The notes under the pieces were generated by a model. The model was not told where the DNA came from. It did not search any database and was given only the letters and a program-made list of their open reading frames with translations. A program made the translations under genes and the position numbers. Below, piece after piece: positions 10,401 through 21,411 of a stretch of 64,000 nucleotides of DNA. The DNA is taken from positions 180,842,888-180,906,887 of the forward strand of contig OX377620.1 of NCBI GenBank assembly GCA_947397865.1, given 5' to 3'. Position 1 is the first letter of the stretch; the number at the start of each line of letters is the position of its first letter. Source of the stretch: Polietes domitor (Eukaryota > Arthropoda > Insecta > Diptera > Muscidae).

Positions 10401-13278
10401 CGCCGCTGAAATCGCCCGGAGCTGCAGCGTCAAAACGTCTGATGCACGGCATGGAAGCTATGGCGGCGGCTGCTGCTGCTGGACTTGGGCAGCCATTTAT
10501 GCTACCCAATCGCCCAGCGTTTCCAAATTTATCCGGCAATATGTTGTCCATGCTGCCATTTCCGTTCACCGCTCGACCTGGTTTGATTCCAACGCCGGGG
10601 CTATTTCCTACACCTGGTCTGGGAGCATTCCAAAATAATCAGAACCCCTTGTTGCCGGGGTTATTTCCCTTCCCGAATCTAAAGCAGCCACCTTTAAATG
10701 ACTCTGCCAGCCAAGGTAAATTTTTTGAGAATAATTTCTTTGGGATTTGTTATTAATTGTAATGTGTGTTCTATTTCAGAAACGGAAGACTTGTCCATGG
10801 GCAAAAAGAAAGCTGAATCATTAGAACGCAATTATTGTAATGTAGCTCCATTAGTACCAGAATTCCTTAAATTAAATACTCCCGAAACGAATAAGAATTC
10901 AGACCACCATCACAACGAAAGTGATTTGCCTAAAACACCCAAGCCTCGAAATTCGCACAGTTCGACGCCACAAGAAAACTTACTTAAGAAAATGGTTGAC
11001 GCCCATACTCCAGAAAGTGCTACAAGTGGTGGCACAAAATCTATACCATCAACGCCGGGAGGTATGTCGTTAAATACATTCGAGCAACTAATGAAAAAGA
11101 ATGACAGTCCCATTGAGCTGGTGCCCTTGAATAAATCAACAAAAGGACTTGCGCCTTCACAACAAGATATGGGATTAGATTTTTCAATGAACAAAAAACA
11201 TACACCGCCTGGTTTGGGTATAAAACCGCCAATAACTTTAAATAATGAACCTATAGAAGTGTCAGACGATTCCGACGAAATGTGCCAGCCGCCTCTACCT
11301 TCGAAAGCGCAACCTCCTGTACCATCACCAGCGACTTTACCATCACAACAATCTATAACACAGCCAAATTTCAATATGGATGAAATGTTCGTAGCAAATA
11401 CTAATACAGGCAGCAAACCACCATCGTTAATAGAATCGGATTTGTCTTCAAAGGAGCTGAAGAAACTGAAAAAACAGGTGAAGAAGACATCGGCGAGCAT
11501 TACGGGTACGCTTATAAATCCCGAAAAGTCTGATGGTGTCAGTAAATTGGCGGGAGGTGCTGACTTAATACCTCTAACATCAACGGGATTGGCTTATTCA
11601 TCGAAAAATATTCCCTTCAATAGTTTAACAGCGAATGCCAATCCTACATTTAATGCGCACAAGTCAGATTTCAATCCCACCTCGTCCACAGTTTTTGATA
11701 ACGTTACCATTACTGCAGCCATTCCATCAACAACTTCGTCCACCACAAATGTATTTGATATGCAAAAGAAACGAAAGGAACACAAGAAGATAAAAAAGGA
11801 ACTTAAAGAGGGTAAAATTAAAAAGAAAAAGGACAAAAAGGATAAATCGAAAAGTAAAGAGAAAGCCGAAAAGTATTTGCTTTCCCAGCAAACTTCCCCG
11901 CCCAAAGAAAAAGTGGAACCATTAGAAACACCGGCTCCTTTACCTGTCAGCAGCAGTATCGGAAGCAACAGTGCTGGGGCTGAGAAAACTAAAGACAAGG
12001 ACTTAATAAAGAAACTCAGAAAGGAGAAGAAGAAGGAGAAGGAGAAACAGCGTTCTGTTGTAGAAGAATCGGCTTTAACAGCACCAAATACCCCGACCCA
12101 AGTTACAGCGACGAAAGATTCGACTTCTGTGTCGGATGTGGAGAGGAAACAAAAATCGTCACCTTCATCAATAAATTCTTCCTCCAGCAATGAACAGGAG
12201 TCGGCCGGCACCACTTCGATTTCAAATGCTTCCGTCGTACCGAAATTAACATTAAAACTGGGTGCCACACAATCACCGACACCTATGGACGACTTACACA
12301 AAAGCACGAGTAATTCTGTAGTAGTGCCACCACCACCATCATCGCACCCAACAGCAACTGCATCGCCATCACGTGACACTCAACGGGATCCATCTCCAGA
12401 GTTGGCTAGAATATCACCATTGGTGACAAGACCTCCCAAACATAAAGTCAATCCAGGTGAATAGAATTCATGATTATTATTATTAATTGATCATAAATGA
12501 TTTTGCCAGGTGGAAGTTATTATACTCAAATTGTTTGCTTGCTTTTCAAAGAGTTTCTTTCTTCCTATCTCATATAAACACTCTTATTTCCAATACTAAC
12601 AGGTGAATTGGGATCTGGTTCCAGTGCTACAGCTAACAGCATAACTACTTCCAATGTAAGTGGATTAGACAGCTTTGGAGATGCTAGTAAAACTAGTTCA
12701 TCATCGAATGCTAATATTATAGTACCACCGCCCAGTCCATGGCTTTCAGGCGGTACAATATCGGCAAGTTCGGTATTATTACCGCATCAGCTTTTACAAA
12801 CCACAAAACACGATATGACAGCTGTTTCAACGGGTTCAAGTCAAAGCACGGATAACACCAAGACCAATACATCTGCGGATAGACAAAGTCCTTTAACTTT
12901 AATAACTGAAACAAGTCGGCCATCGTCATACATCGTAAGTATATAGCCAATGATTTATGACTTTCGAGTAAACTAAGTTCATGTTAACGCCTTAGGATGC
13001 TGAGGGAAATCGTATTTGGATTTGTCCAGCTTGTGGTAAAGTAGACGACGGATCTCCCATGATTGGTTGTGATGCTTGTGATGCCTGGTACCATTGGTAT
13101 GTAGTCTACAATTTTGTTGCACTGGCGATATACTAATTTTGTGTACATTTGTAGGGATTGTGTGGGAATTGTTGTTGCGCCCAAAGACAATGAAGACTGG
13201 TTTTGTCGCGTGTGCATTACACGAAAGAAAGGTTTGCATGGCTCCGATAAAAAACGTAAACGTAATAAGAAAAAATAG
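7467..13278 (+). CDS. Taf3: TFIID subunit TAF3 (bip2), histone-fold and PHD finger
   Basis: Six exons: 7467-7632, 7737-10715, 10780-12456, 12603-12934, 12996-13096, 13155-13278. All phases match, giving 1,792 residues. Residues about 4-80 form the histone fold that pairs with TAF10 (VAQICQTIGY near the start, then NRTEANLDDM across intron 1). A long low-complexity middle holds a proline run near 290-305, an AT-hook-like KKRGRKPGSK near 760, and many Lys-rich segments. The C-terminus is a PHD finger (residues about 1726-1772, C4HC3) that keeps the aromatic-cage Trp before the first Cys, DDGSPMIGCD, and a second Trp, features known to bind H3K4me3 in human TAF3. A basic tail follows. It links TFIID to active promoters. 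The start ATG is preceded by AAAA; AATAAA lies at about 13423. It is longer than the human protein, mainly in the disordered middle. Confidence 0.96.
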
Positions 13279-13457
13279 TTTTAATAAATTGACAAAATTT
13301 AGATTAGTTTCAAAAAGTTGTACAATTACATGAAATTCGTTAATATACAATATAGTATATAGATACCAATAGATTTGTATTATAGAGAAAGCCCCCATAA
13401 ACACAAAAAACATTTGTTATAAAATAAAAAAAACCAAAAACTATTTATGTGATGTTA

Positions 13458-13560
13458 TTTAAGAGACCTCAAGAAAAAATATGACTAGTCACTTGTTTAA
13501 AAGAAACCCCAAGAAAAAAGGGACTGGTCACTGTTTTAAAAGAGACCTCAAGAAAAAAAT
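13458..13560. repeat. Short tandem repeat downstream of Taf3
   Basis: A unit of about 50 bp (AGAGACCTCAAGAAAAAA followed by a GACTAGTCACT-like core) occurs two and a half times, just past the Taf3 polyadenylation signal. Spacer from here to about 13880 shows nothing else I can support. Confidence 0.7.
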
Positions 13561-13879
13561 CTAAATTTTATTTATCTTTGTATGAAAATGAATGTTTTCA
13601 GCGAATTGAATAATTTTATTTTAGTCTTAAAAGACTTTTTTCAATTTGTATTTTAAGCAGTGGTACCAACGCACACTGAAATATGAGCGTCCGGGTGAGT
13701 TTCGAGTTCGTTTGCGTCTGACACGTTTTACTCGAGTTCACGTCGAATTTAAATCGACTCGAAACTCCAAACATGTGGAGTTCTATCCAAGCATTTTCAT
13801 ATAAATCTCCCCAACATATAGAAACGACTGACTTCTTTCGTTGTTGGCTTCTGAAACTCACCACAGACAATCTGTCAGA

Positions 13880-14085
13880 TTTTTGAAAAATCGAAATCAA
13901 ACTGATCAGATCCATTCAAATTTTACAGTCGTAAATCGACATAGAGCTGAAATCGATTGATTTCGTATACAGTCTGAAAAGGCTATAAAATAAGAAAAAA
14001 GTATGACTTATGACACCCCTATGCAAAATCGTACAAACCCTTTAAATCCAAACTTGATGTAAACCCAGAGAAACGTGCAGTAAAA
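13880..14085. repeat. Dispersed repeat copy (TTTCGTATACAGTCTG family)
   Basis: Shares the words ATCGATTGATTTCGTATACA and AGTCTGAAAAGGCTATAA with copies at about 165-260, 6640-6800 and (degraded) 16790-16900. The shared ends look like a small non-autonomous DNA element, but I cannot define its termini. Confidence 0.5.
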
Positions 14086-14150
14086 TCTAGTGCCGCTTTT
14101 TAAGCATATGTCGGCAAGACATTTTATGAATTCCCCAATTCTGGTGGCAC

Positions 14151-14342
14151 CAAGGCGTATTAATAAATGTGATAGCAGGAGCCCAGCTGACTGAATTTTT
14201 TTTCATTCAAAAGTAACCGAAACTGTCAAATCCCATATATTTTGCTTTGACAGTATGGCTCACCATTCAAAAAATTACTTGTATTTTGTTGTTGCCGAAT
14301 TTGTTGTTGTTTTAGTGCTATCACCTGTATAAATACGCCTTG
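14151..14342. mobile_element. 192-bp MITE with 8-bp target duplication (hAT-like)
   Basis: The element has 27-bp terminal inverted repeats with 24 of 27 positions matching, beginning CAAGGCGTATT and ending GTGATAGCA inward. It is flanked on both sides by the 8-bp direct repeat GGTGGCAC (14143-14150 and 14343-14350). It sits directly upstream of gene C. The matching position upstream of the paralogue gene D (about 17490) has no insertion. An 8-bp target duplication is the hAT superfamily signature; the length and lack of coding capacity make it a MITE. A reverse-oriented relic lies at about 2994-3165. Confidence 0.9.
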
Positions 14343-14350
14343 GGTGGCAC

Positions 14351-14486
14351 GCTCTTTTGTTTCGGTTTTAGTACCCGGTGACAGTTGTAACCTTCTTCTT
14401 CTTCTGAGAAAGTGACATCTCTAATGTGTGCAATATTTTTTCCATTTATAAACAAATTAATAAATAAAAACTAGAATTGCAAACAA
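14351..14486 (+). promoter_or_regulatory. Upstream region of gene C, duplicated at gene D
   Basis: This flank, starting at GCTCTTTTGTTTCGGTTTTA and running through TAATAAATAAAAACTAG to the start codon, is nearly the same as 17494-17650 before gene D. The duplication therefore carried promoter and 5'UTR sequence. I see no clear TATA box; a CT-rich CTTCTTCTTCTT stretch is present in both. Confidence 0.6.
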
Positions 14487-16572
14487 ATGCAAAAAGAGGA
14501 GATGTTAAAACTGACCTATCCGAACTCCTTTCACAATATCAAATGTGGCGAAATTTTTAGTATATCACCGACCGTATTCAACGTTACCTGTCTGCTCTGC
14601 AGCCAGAAAATGCATTTGGAAATTTTTGCAGTTCACTTTCAACTCCAGCATCTAACCATGGCTGAAGAGGAGAGTATCAACCTGGATGAGTTGGTTGGGG
14701 AAGGAAAAGCGAAATCGGTGGATAACATGAGCAATGAGGAAGAGGATCCCGAAGACGATCCTATAAAACAAGAAGATTTCACAGGCGAAACAATTGGAAA
14801 TTATGATGAGGCGAATGCTGATGATACTGAAGATGATGATGAAGATGATAAATGTTTACAAGAATTAATAAATGAAGCTGGAAGATCTAAACATAAAAAG
14901 GAAGTTATTGAAAATGATGATGATGATAATGTTATTGCAATAGTGCCAAGAAAATCATTCGCCTCGAATGATGAGAACAGACGAGAAGATTCAGAGAGAT
15001 ATGATAAAACAGAAGTTCAAATAACTGATGCTGTAAATGTTAGACACGAGAACGAAGACTATAGTGAAAAAGAATATGGAGATGAGAATAAATATAGGAC
15101 AGAACATGTTCAAGATAATAAGACAATCAATGTAAGTAATATTTATAAATGGATTGACTACATATAGAGATATATACACAAATGCTCACAGGATATTCAA
15201 CGACCGTTGTCTTATTTCTTGCGATTCCATGTTATCTAGATTTTAGAAGACAAATATGCCTTATCACAGCCAACATTGATTCTATTAATAATTAAAAAAA
15301 TCGTTTTGTAAATTTATAGATAAACTCTGTTTATCCACTAGTATAAGTGGATATATAACTATAACTTAATTCTTATACTAAATACTGTTGCTTGCGTTTC
15401 TAATGCACAAGAAAACTATTTAAATAATATCCTATAGCCATTTTTTATTATTTCAGTCTATCAACGATGAAAATTTAAAAAATGAATATCCATACACCTG
15501 TCTAATATGCAATCGCTCGTATCGTATCAAACATAGTTTGCAAAAACACAATCATAGCGTCCATAATCCAAATAAGCCGGGCAAGCAACCGAAACTACCT
15601 AAACCCTTGCATAAATGTGATGAATGTAATGAAGAATTCCGTTCGGATCGCGATCTTCGGACACACAAACGCAAACACGCAAGCGAGAGAAAGTCGAATG
15701 AGGAACGCCCATACTCTTGTTTGATTTGCAATAGTTCATACCGCACAAAACACTGTTTGCAAAAACATAACCACAGCGTTCACAACCCAAATAAGCCGGT
15801 CAAGAGACCGAAACAACCTAAGGAGCGGATTCAACATAAATGCGAAGAATGTAATGAAGTATTCCGCACCGCACGTAATCTTGAGGCACATAAATGGAAA
15901 CATACGGGTATATTTTGTGATATTTGTGGAAAACCGTTTGTTCAAAAGGCCGATATGTTGCGTCATAAAATACGTCATACCGGAATTAAGGAATACAAAT
16001 GTAAAGAATGTTCCAAAGAATTCTTTACGGCTAAGGAACTGAAATCGCACATGATCAGCCATACTGGGTTGTTGCCATATATCTGTGAAATTTGCGGTAA
16101 ACGATGTAGGGATCATGGCGTTTTATCTGCCCACATGCGTCGACATACAGGAGAACGACCGGCTAAATGTGATGTATGCGGTAAAAGCTTCTTCTCCTTC
16201 TTCGATTTAAACGTGCACGCAGTAACGCACACTAGTCAGCGGCCATTTAAATGCAATACATGTGGTTCAACATTCCAGCGTAAGAAGGCTTTACGTGTAC
16301 ATAAACTTATACACTCTGAAGATCGCAAACATGTTTGTAAAATTTGTGACAAATCTTTTGCTCAAACGAGTGGCTTAAACTCTCACATGCGTACACATAA
16401 CGCCGCAATGGTCAAATCCAAAAATGAGCCATCATCAGCATCACTACTACATATTCTATCAAAAAATGTAGAGAATCAACTGACATCTGTGGCGGCGAGT
16501 ATGACTGACACGACAACTGACATTGTTGGCAGTGTGGAGGAAGTCCAAGTAATGGTCGAATATCTTGTATAA
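14487..16572 (+). CDS. C2H2 zinc-finger protein C (two exons, ten fingers)
   Basis: Exons 14487-15131 and 15457-16572 join in phase 0 (donor AAT/GTAAGT, acceptor TTTCAG), 586 residues. The Met at 14502 (MLKL...) may be the true start, since genes A, B and D all begin MLK; that would give 581. The N-terminal motif (KCGEIF, then C-x2-C-x11-H-x4-H) is followed by a long acidic region to the intron. Exon 2 encodes ten C2H2 fingers. The first two-finger module (first Cys codon 15499) is repeated 219 nt later (15718), each with the unusual C-x2-C-x12-H-x5-H finger and NPNKP linker; gene D has one copy. Probable DNA-binding regulator of unknown target. The MITE at 14151-14342 sits in its promoter region. 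Confidence 0.9.
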
Positions 16573-17490
16573 TGTTGGCTGGATTTCGTGTACGGGTAAC
16601 CTAAGGTACTGTAAAGTATTTTTTTATTTGTGCTCCTTTTGATATGTACATAAATAGCCTATCACTTGATTGTTGCTCATACGTTACTTTTTCGAAAATA
16701 TGCGATGACTACTGCCACAGCTGCTGCGACACGACAATCAGGTCGGTCTGCAAGCGGTTTGTTTTTTAAGATGGCTCGGCAATGACTTAAAGGAAACATG
16801 TTCTTATAGCCTTTTGGGACTGCATCGAGCTTATCTTGACTTCTAGTGTCAACTTTGTATGGGATCTTTGAAATCAAATTCGCATCCTGAAAGGACTATT
16901 AATAGATTTAGTTCCATCATAAATTATGTACAATAAACTTATCTTGTCTTTTACCCAAACAAATACATATTTCTGCATTTCAACTGTTTTTGAGCTCAGA
17001 TTGTATATGGTAATCAGACTAGATTGGTCCATTGTCAAAGATGAAGAAAGTGGATAGTAAAAACAGAGAGAGGATGAGACCAGTAAATAATTTCAATGGA
17101 AGAAGCAAGAACATTTTATATTACAGATAATATGAAAGATCTATCATCTTCTAATGCCCAGTTTTTGGGTGGGTATTTAAATAAATGAAATGACTGAAAA
17201 CATGTTTTTCATTGATTCTACTTATGTCGTGAGTGATTTAAATTGAACTTAAAGCCATTAGCTAAAATAAGAAAAAACAACAAACTTCATGACATGTGTT
17301 TCTGATGATTTGATTTTATAAAATCGCAAATAATGACTAAAGCAGCTGCCAAGTGCTTTTACTGAAATTTTTCAAAACATTGTTTATACATATTTTGCGA
17401 CAGAGTTGTACAATAAAACTTGATGTGAAAACGGCCTTATATTGGTAGTCTTAACAACTAACACATCTTGTGAATGCCCTAAATCCGAAG
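16573..17490. other. Spacer between zinc-finger genes C and D
   Basis: Holds the presumed 3'UTR of gene C (an AATAAA at about 16932), a degraded copy of the CATACAGTCTG repeat family near 16790-16900, and otherwise AT-rich sequence without a supported gene. Confidence 0.5.
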
Positions 17491-17650
17491 GCACGCTCTT
17501 TTGTTTTGGTTTTAGTACCCAGTAACAGTTGCAACCGTCTTCTTCTTCTTGTGAGAAACTGACATTTCTATGTCTGCCCAATATTTTTTTGTATATATAA
17601 ACAAATTAATAAATAAAAACTAGGATTGCAAACAAATACAAAAATAGAGA

Positions 17651-19859
17651 ATGTTAAAACTGGCCTATCCGAACTCCTTTCACAATATCAAATGTGGCGA
17701 AATTTTTTGTATATCACCGACTGTATTCAACGTCACCTGCTTGCTCTGCAGCCAGAAAATGCATTTGGAAATTTTTGCAGTACACTTTCAACTCCAGCAT
17801 CTAACCATGGCTGAAGAGAGTATTAACCTGGATGAGTTGGTTATGAAAGGAAAAGCGAAATTAGAAAAGGATGCTACTTTGGTGGATAACATGACAATCA
17901 AAGAAGAAGATCCTGAAGATGATCCGATCAAGCAGGAAGATTTCCCGGGCAGGACAACAGATGTTGAGGGAAATAATAGTAAAGCTGATGAGAACGAAGA
18001 TGAAGATGAGGATGACAAATGTTTACAACAATTAATAAATGAAACTGGCAGATCTAAAAAGGAAGTTGTAGGAGAAGTTGGTAGTGTTATTGAAATAGTG
18101 CCAAGAAAACCTTTTACCAGAAATGACAAGAAAAGCAGCTTGGAAGATACCGAGGAGGAGGACAAAACGAATATTTTACAGATTAAGAAAAACAATGAAA
18201 CAAAAGATTCAGAAACGTTAATTAATTTAAGAAAAGAGGAAATGCAAATAGATGATGGAGATGAGGATAACGAGTGGTCAGATAATGTGGACGATAAGGA
18301 TACGGACAGTGATGTAAGTAAATTATAAAAGAGGAATGCTAGAGGTATAAGCTAGGTATACACTGAATATTGTTAATGTAGCTGAAAATATGAACTATGT
18401 CCCATTCCAGCTAGCTACGTGTACATTATTAAAAGCACTTCTTTCTGAAAGTATTAAATCACGATCTTTAATTTGTGCGAATGTGACTCATATATACGTT
18501 AATACCTTTTCTCAATCTTCGTCCCTATCTTAAATTTTTGGTCACCCTGATTTGAAAATATTATAGTTTAAAGAGTCTACAATCAAATACTTTTCTATGT
18601 ATATTTTTTGATGATGAGTTGAAATTAATGAAGAGCTTATCGAGAATTTTATGTATATATTATATATAGCTATTATTGTAATGACATATTCACAATTAAG
18701 AGGACAACTAGTTAAATAGTATAAGATACCTTTTTGCATTAGTTACATACAAATTGAGAACTAGGATCTCCCAGAGATCAGTTTTAGATAATAGCTATGC
18801 AATGACATTCACAATTAACAGGACAACTAGAAAAATAGTAGAAGGAACTTTTTGCTTTAGTTACATACTAATACAATTCAAATTGAGAACTAGGATCTCC
18901 CAGAGATAAAATTAAGACAGATCATAGTTAACATTCATAAATTGTAATTGTTGTGCCGTTTATTAGTTTTCACTTTTTTATTGTTCTAGTCTGAAACTGA
19001 TATAATCTCCAAGGATGAACTTCCGTATCCCTGTCTTATTTGTAAACGCTCGTATCGTACTAAACACAGTTTGCAAAAACATAATCACAGCGTTCATAAT
19101 CCCAATAAGCCGGAAAAGAAACCAAGGCAACCTAAACATCAGCACAAATGCGATGAATGTAATGAAGTTTTCCGTTCGGCACGCGATCTTCGGGGACACA
19201 AGTGGAAACATACGGGCATATTTTGTGATATTTGCGGTAAGCCCTTTACACAGACTGGCAATATGATGCGACATAAAATACGACACACCGGTATTAAGGC
19301 CCACAAATGTAAAGAATGTTCCAAAGAATTCTTTACGGATAAAGAACTGAAGTCTCACATGATTTGCCATACCGGCGTGATGCCAGTCATCTGTGAAATT
19401 TGCGGTAAACGATGTAGGGATCGTGGTGTCTTAACTGCCCACATGCGTAGACATACAGGGGAACGACCGGCTAAATGTAATGTATGCGATAAAAGTTTCT
19501 TCTCCTTTCACGATTTAAATGTACACGCAGTCACGCACTCAAGTGAGCGGCCGTTTAAATGTGATATATGTGGTTCAACATTTCAGCGTAAAAAGGCATT
19601 GCGCGTGCATAAACTAATCCATTCAAAAGATCGCAAACATATTTGTAAAATATGTGGCAAATGCTTTGCTCAATCGGGTGGTTTAAACTCTCATATGCGA
19701 ACACATGACGCCGCCGTGGTCAAGTCGAATACAGAACCGTCATCAGTAATTCCAACAAGTTCAGTTGGTCAACTGACATCTTCAGCGAGGAGTATGGTAA
19801 CAGAATTTGTTGTCAGTGCCGTGGAAGAGGATCCAGTATTGCCTGAATATGTTGTGTAA
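17651..19859 (+). CDS. C2H2 zinc-finger protein D (two exons, eight fingers)
   Basis: Exons 17651-18313 and 18990-19859, phase 0 (donor GAT/GTAAGT, acceptor GTTCTAG), 510 residues. The first 55 residues are almost identical to gene C, including KCGEIF and the C-x2-C-x11-H-x4-H motif; an acidic Lys/Glu/Asp-rich linker follows and is more diverged. Exon 2 carries eight C2H2 fingers, starting with the C-x2-C-x12-H-x5-H finger and NPNKP linker shared with gene C. Fingers 3 to 8 match those of C nearly one for one. AATAAA lies at about 19946-19951. The 676-nt intron contains a repeated ATTGAGAACTAGGATCTCCC segment (about 18750 and 18885). Probable nuclear DNA-binding regulator and the younger sister of gene C. 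Confidence 0.9.
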
Positions 19860-20323
19860 TGTTGTACGTTTTCCGCCATTTTCGAGTTAAGTTGTGTACA
19901 GTTTTTGTAAAGAGAGTTATGTTATGTTTTTTTATGCATATATATAATAAAATAATTAAATAGTTATAAATTGTAATGTTTTTTTTAATTTTACATGAAC
20001 GGTCGACTCTTCATCCGCCTAAATTCTTCGTTATAAAGATTCCCTTATCAGCAGCGCTCGCTATACCTAAAACGGTTAAAACTGACTATTTTAAAAATAC
20101 TTGCAAATATTGCTATTTTAGATTAATAAAGACAAGAAAAAGAAAATCTTATCTTGTCAGTTGAAAAGGTTCTCGTGGATTGAAGATACCACTACGTATC
20201 TTGTACATCGATGATGTGCTTAATAATCTAATCAGAGAAATGAACACTTCCAAATTATTCCAATAAAATTCTTCATCCCCTATTGGATGTTATACAGCAC
20301 ATTAGTCTTTCGAAAGCTACTCA
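19860..20323. other. Spacer between gene D and the lipase gene
   Basis: Holds the 3'UTR of gene D (AATAAA near 19946) and the lipase promoter region. No TATA box is clear. The open frame at 19976-20164 shows nothing recognisable. Confidence 0.4.
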
Positions 20324-21411
20324 ATGATGAAGGCCTACGTGTTCGCCATTATTTTGGCCATTAGTTTCGGTAATTTTCTAATTATACATTTCAAATTTTT
20401 TAATTTGAAGTGTGTTATTTTTCTTTTAAGCTTTGGCTTCTTCCTCGCCTTTGAGGGTCAGCAGTTACGATTTAATAGAAAGTCGTGCCACAGGAAAGGT
20501 GAAATTTTATCTTTACACCGAAAAAAATCCCAGTACACCACAGGAATTGTTAATAAATGATGAAGAATCGGTGAAAATATCTCACTTTGAGAAATCGCGA
20601 CCTACCAGGTTAGTTTGTTATCTCTTTTACATGCTACACATTTTATTTTTAAAGTAAATTATCGTAAATCCTTAGAATTATCATTCATGGATGGGGAGGC
20701 AGTTACACATCTTCACCAAACAGACCAGTACGTGAAGCTTATCTCTCCAAAGACAATTACAACATTATTTCTGTTGATTGGAATGAATATTCTAAGTTAA
20801 ATTATATCTCTGCCCGTGCAAAAGTCCCTGTGGTGGGAGAGGATGTCGCTGAATTGGTCGATTATCTTCATGAAAAGTTTGGACTGAGTTTTCGCAGTTT
20901 AGTGGTAATTGGACATAGTTTGGGTGCTCATGTGGCTGGTTATTGTGGTAAAAACGTGAAACGTGGCAGATTAGCTGCTATTGTGGGCTTGGATCCTGCC
21001 TTCCCGCTATATAGTTTCGAGAATACAGAAACACGTTTGGCCGCCACGGATGCGGACTATGTTGAAACTATACAAACCAATGGAAATGTTAAAGGTTTTT
21101 TAAAACCCATAGGTACCGCTTCCTTCTACCCAAATTGGGGACGTTTACAACCTGGCTGTGGCAGTGATATTGACGGCACCTGTTCGCATGGACGTTGTGT
21201 TAATTTATATGCTGAAGCTATTAGGGGTTATTCCTTTGCACCCATCTACAAGTGTAAGAGTTATGATAATATTTTGGAAAAGGATGGATGCAATGAATTG
21301 GAGCCAACTGTACAAATCGGCGATCCGCTGCATATTGAACGTATTGAGGGCATTTACTATTTTACTACGAATAGCGAGGCACCATACGGTCACTTAAAGG
21401 ATAGAGCGTAG
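20324..21411 (+). CDS. Pancreatic-type lipase / phospholipase A1-like secreted protein
   Basis: Three exons, 20324-20369, 20431-20608 and 20676-21411, phases matching, 319 residues. Residues 1-18 are a signal peptide spanning intron 1. The oxyanion-side HGW motif is at residues 79-81. The nucleophile is Ser156 in GHSLGAH, the acid Asp181 in GLDPAFP, and the histidine His246 in CSHGR, so the triad is complete. Known for the family: these lipases hydrolyse acylglycerols or phospholipids in the gut lumen or extracellular space; flies have many such genes. Substrate cannot be told from sequence. The start has two adjacent ATGs (20324 and 20327). AATAAA occurs at 21415-21420 and 21437-21442. Length is usual for the short insect members. 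Confidence 0.92.

Noticed and set aside
8299..12379. Several minus-strand frames of 100-260 codons under Taf3
   Set aside because: Shadows of the Taf3 coding sequence; codon bias and conserved protein lie on the plus strand.
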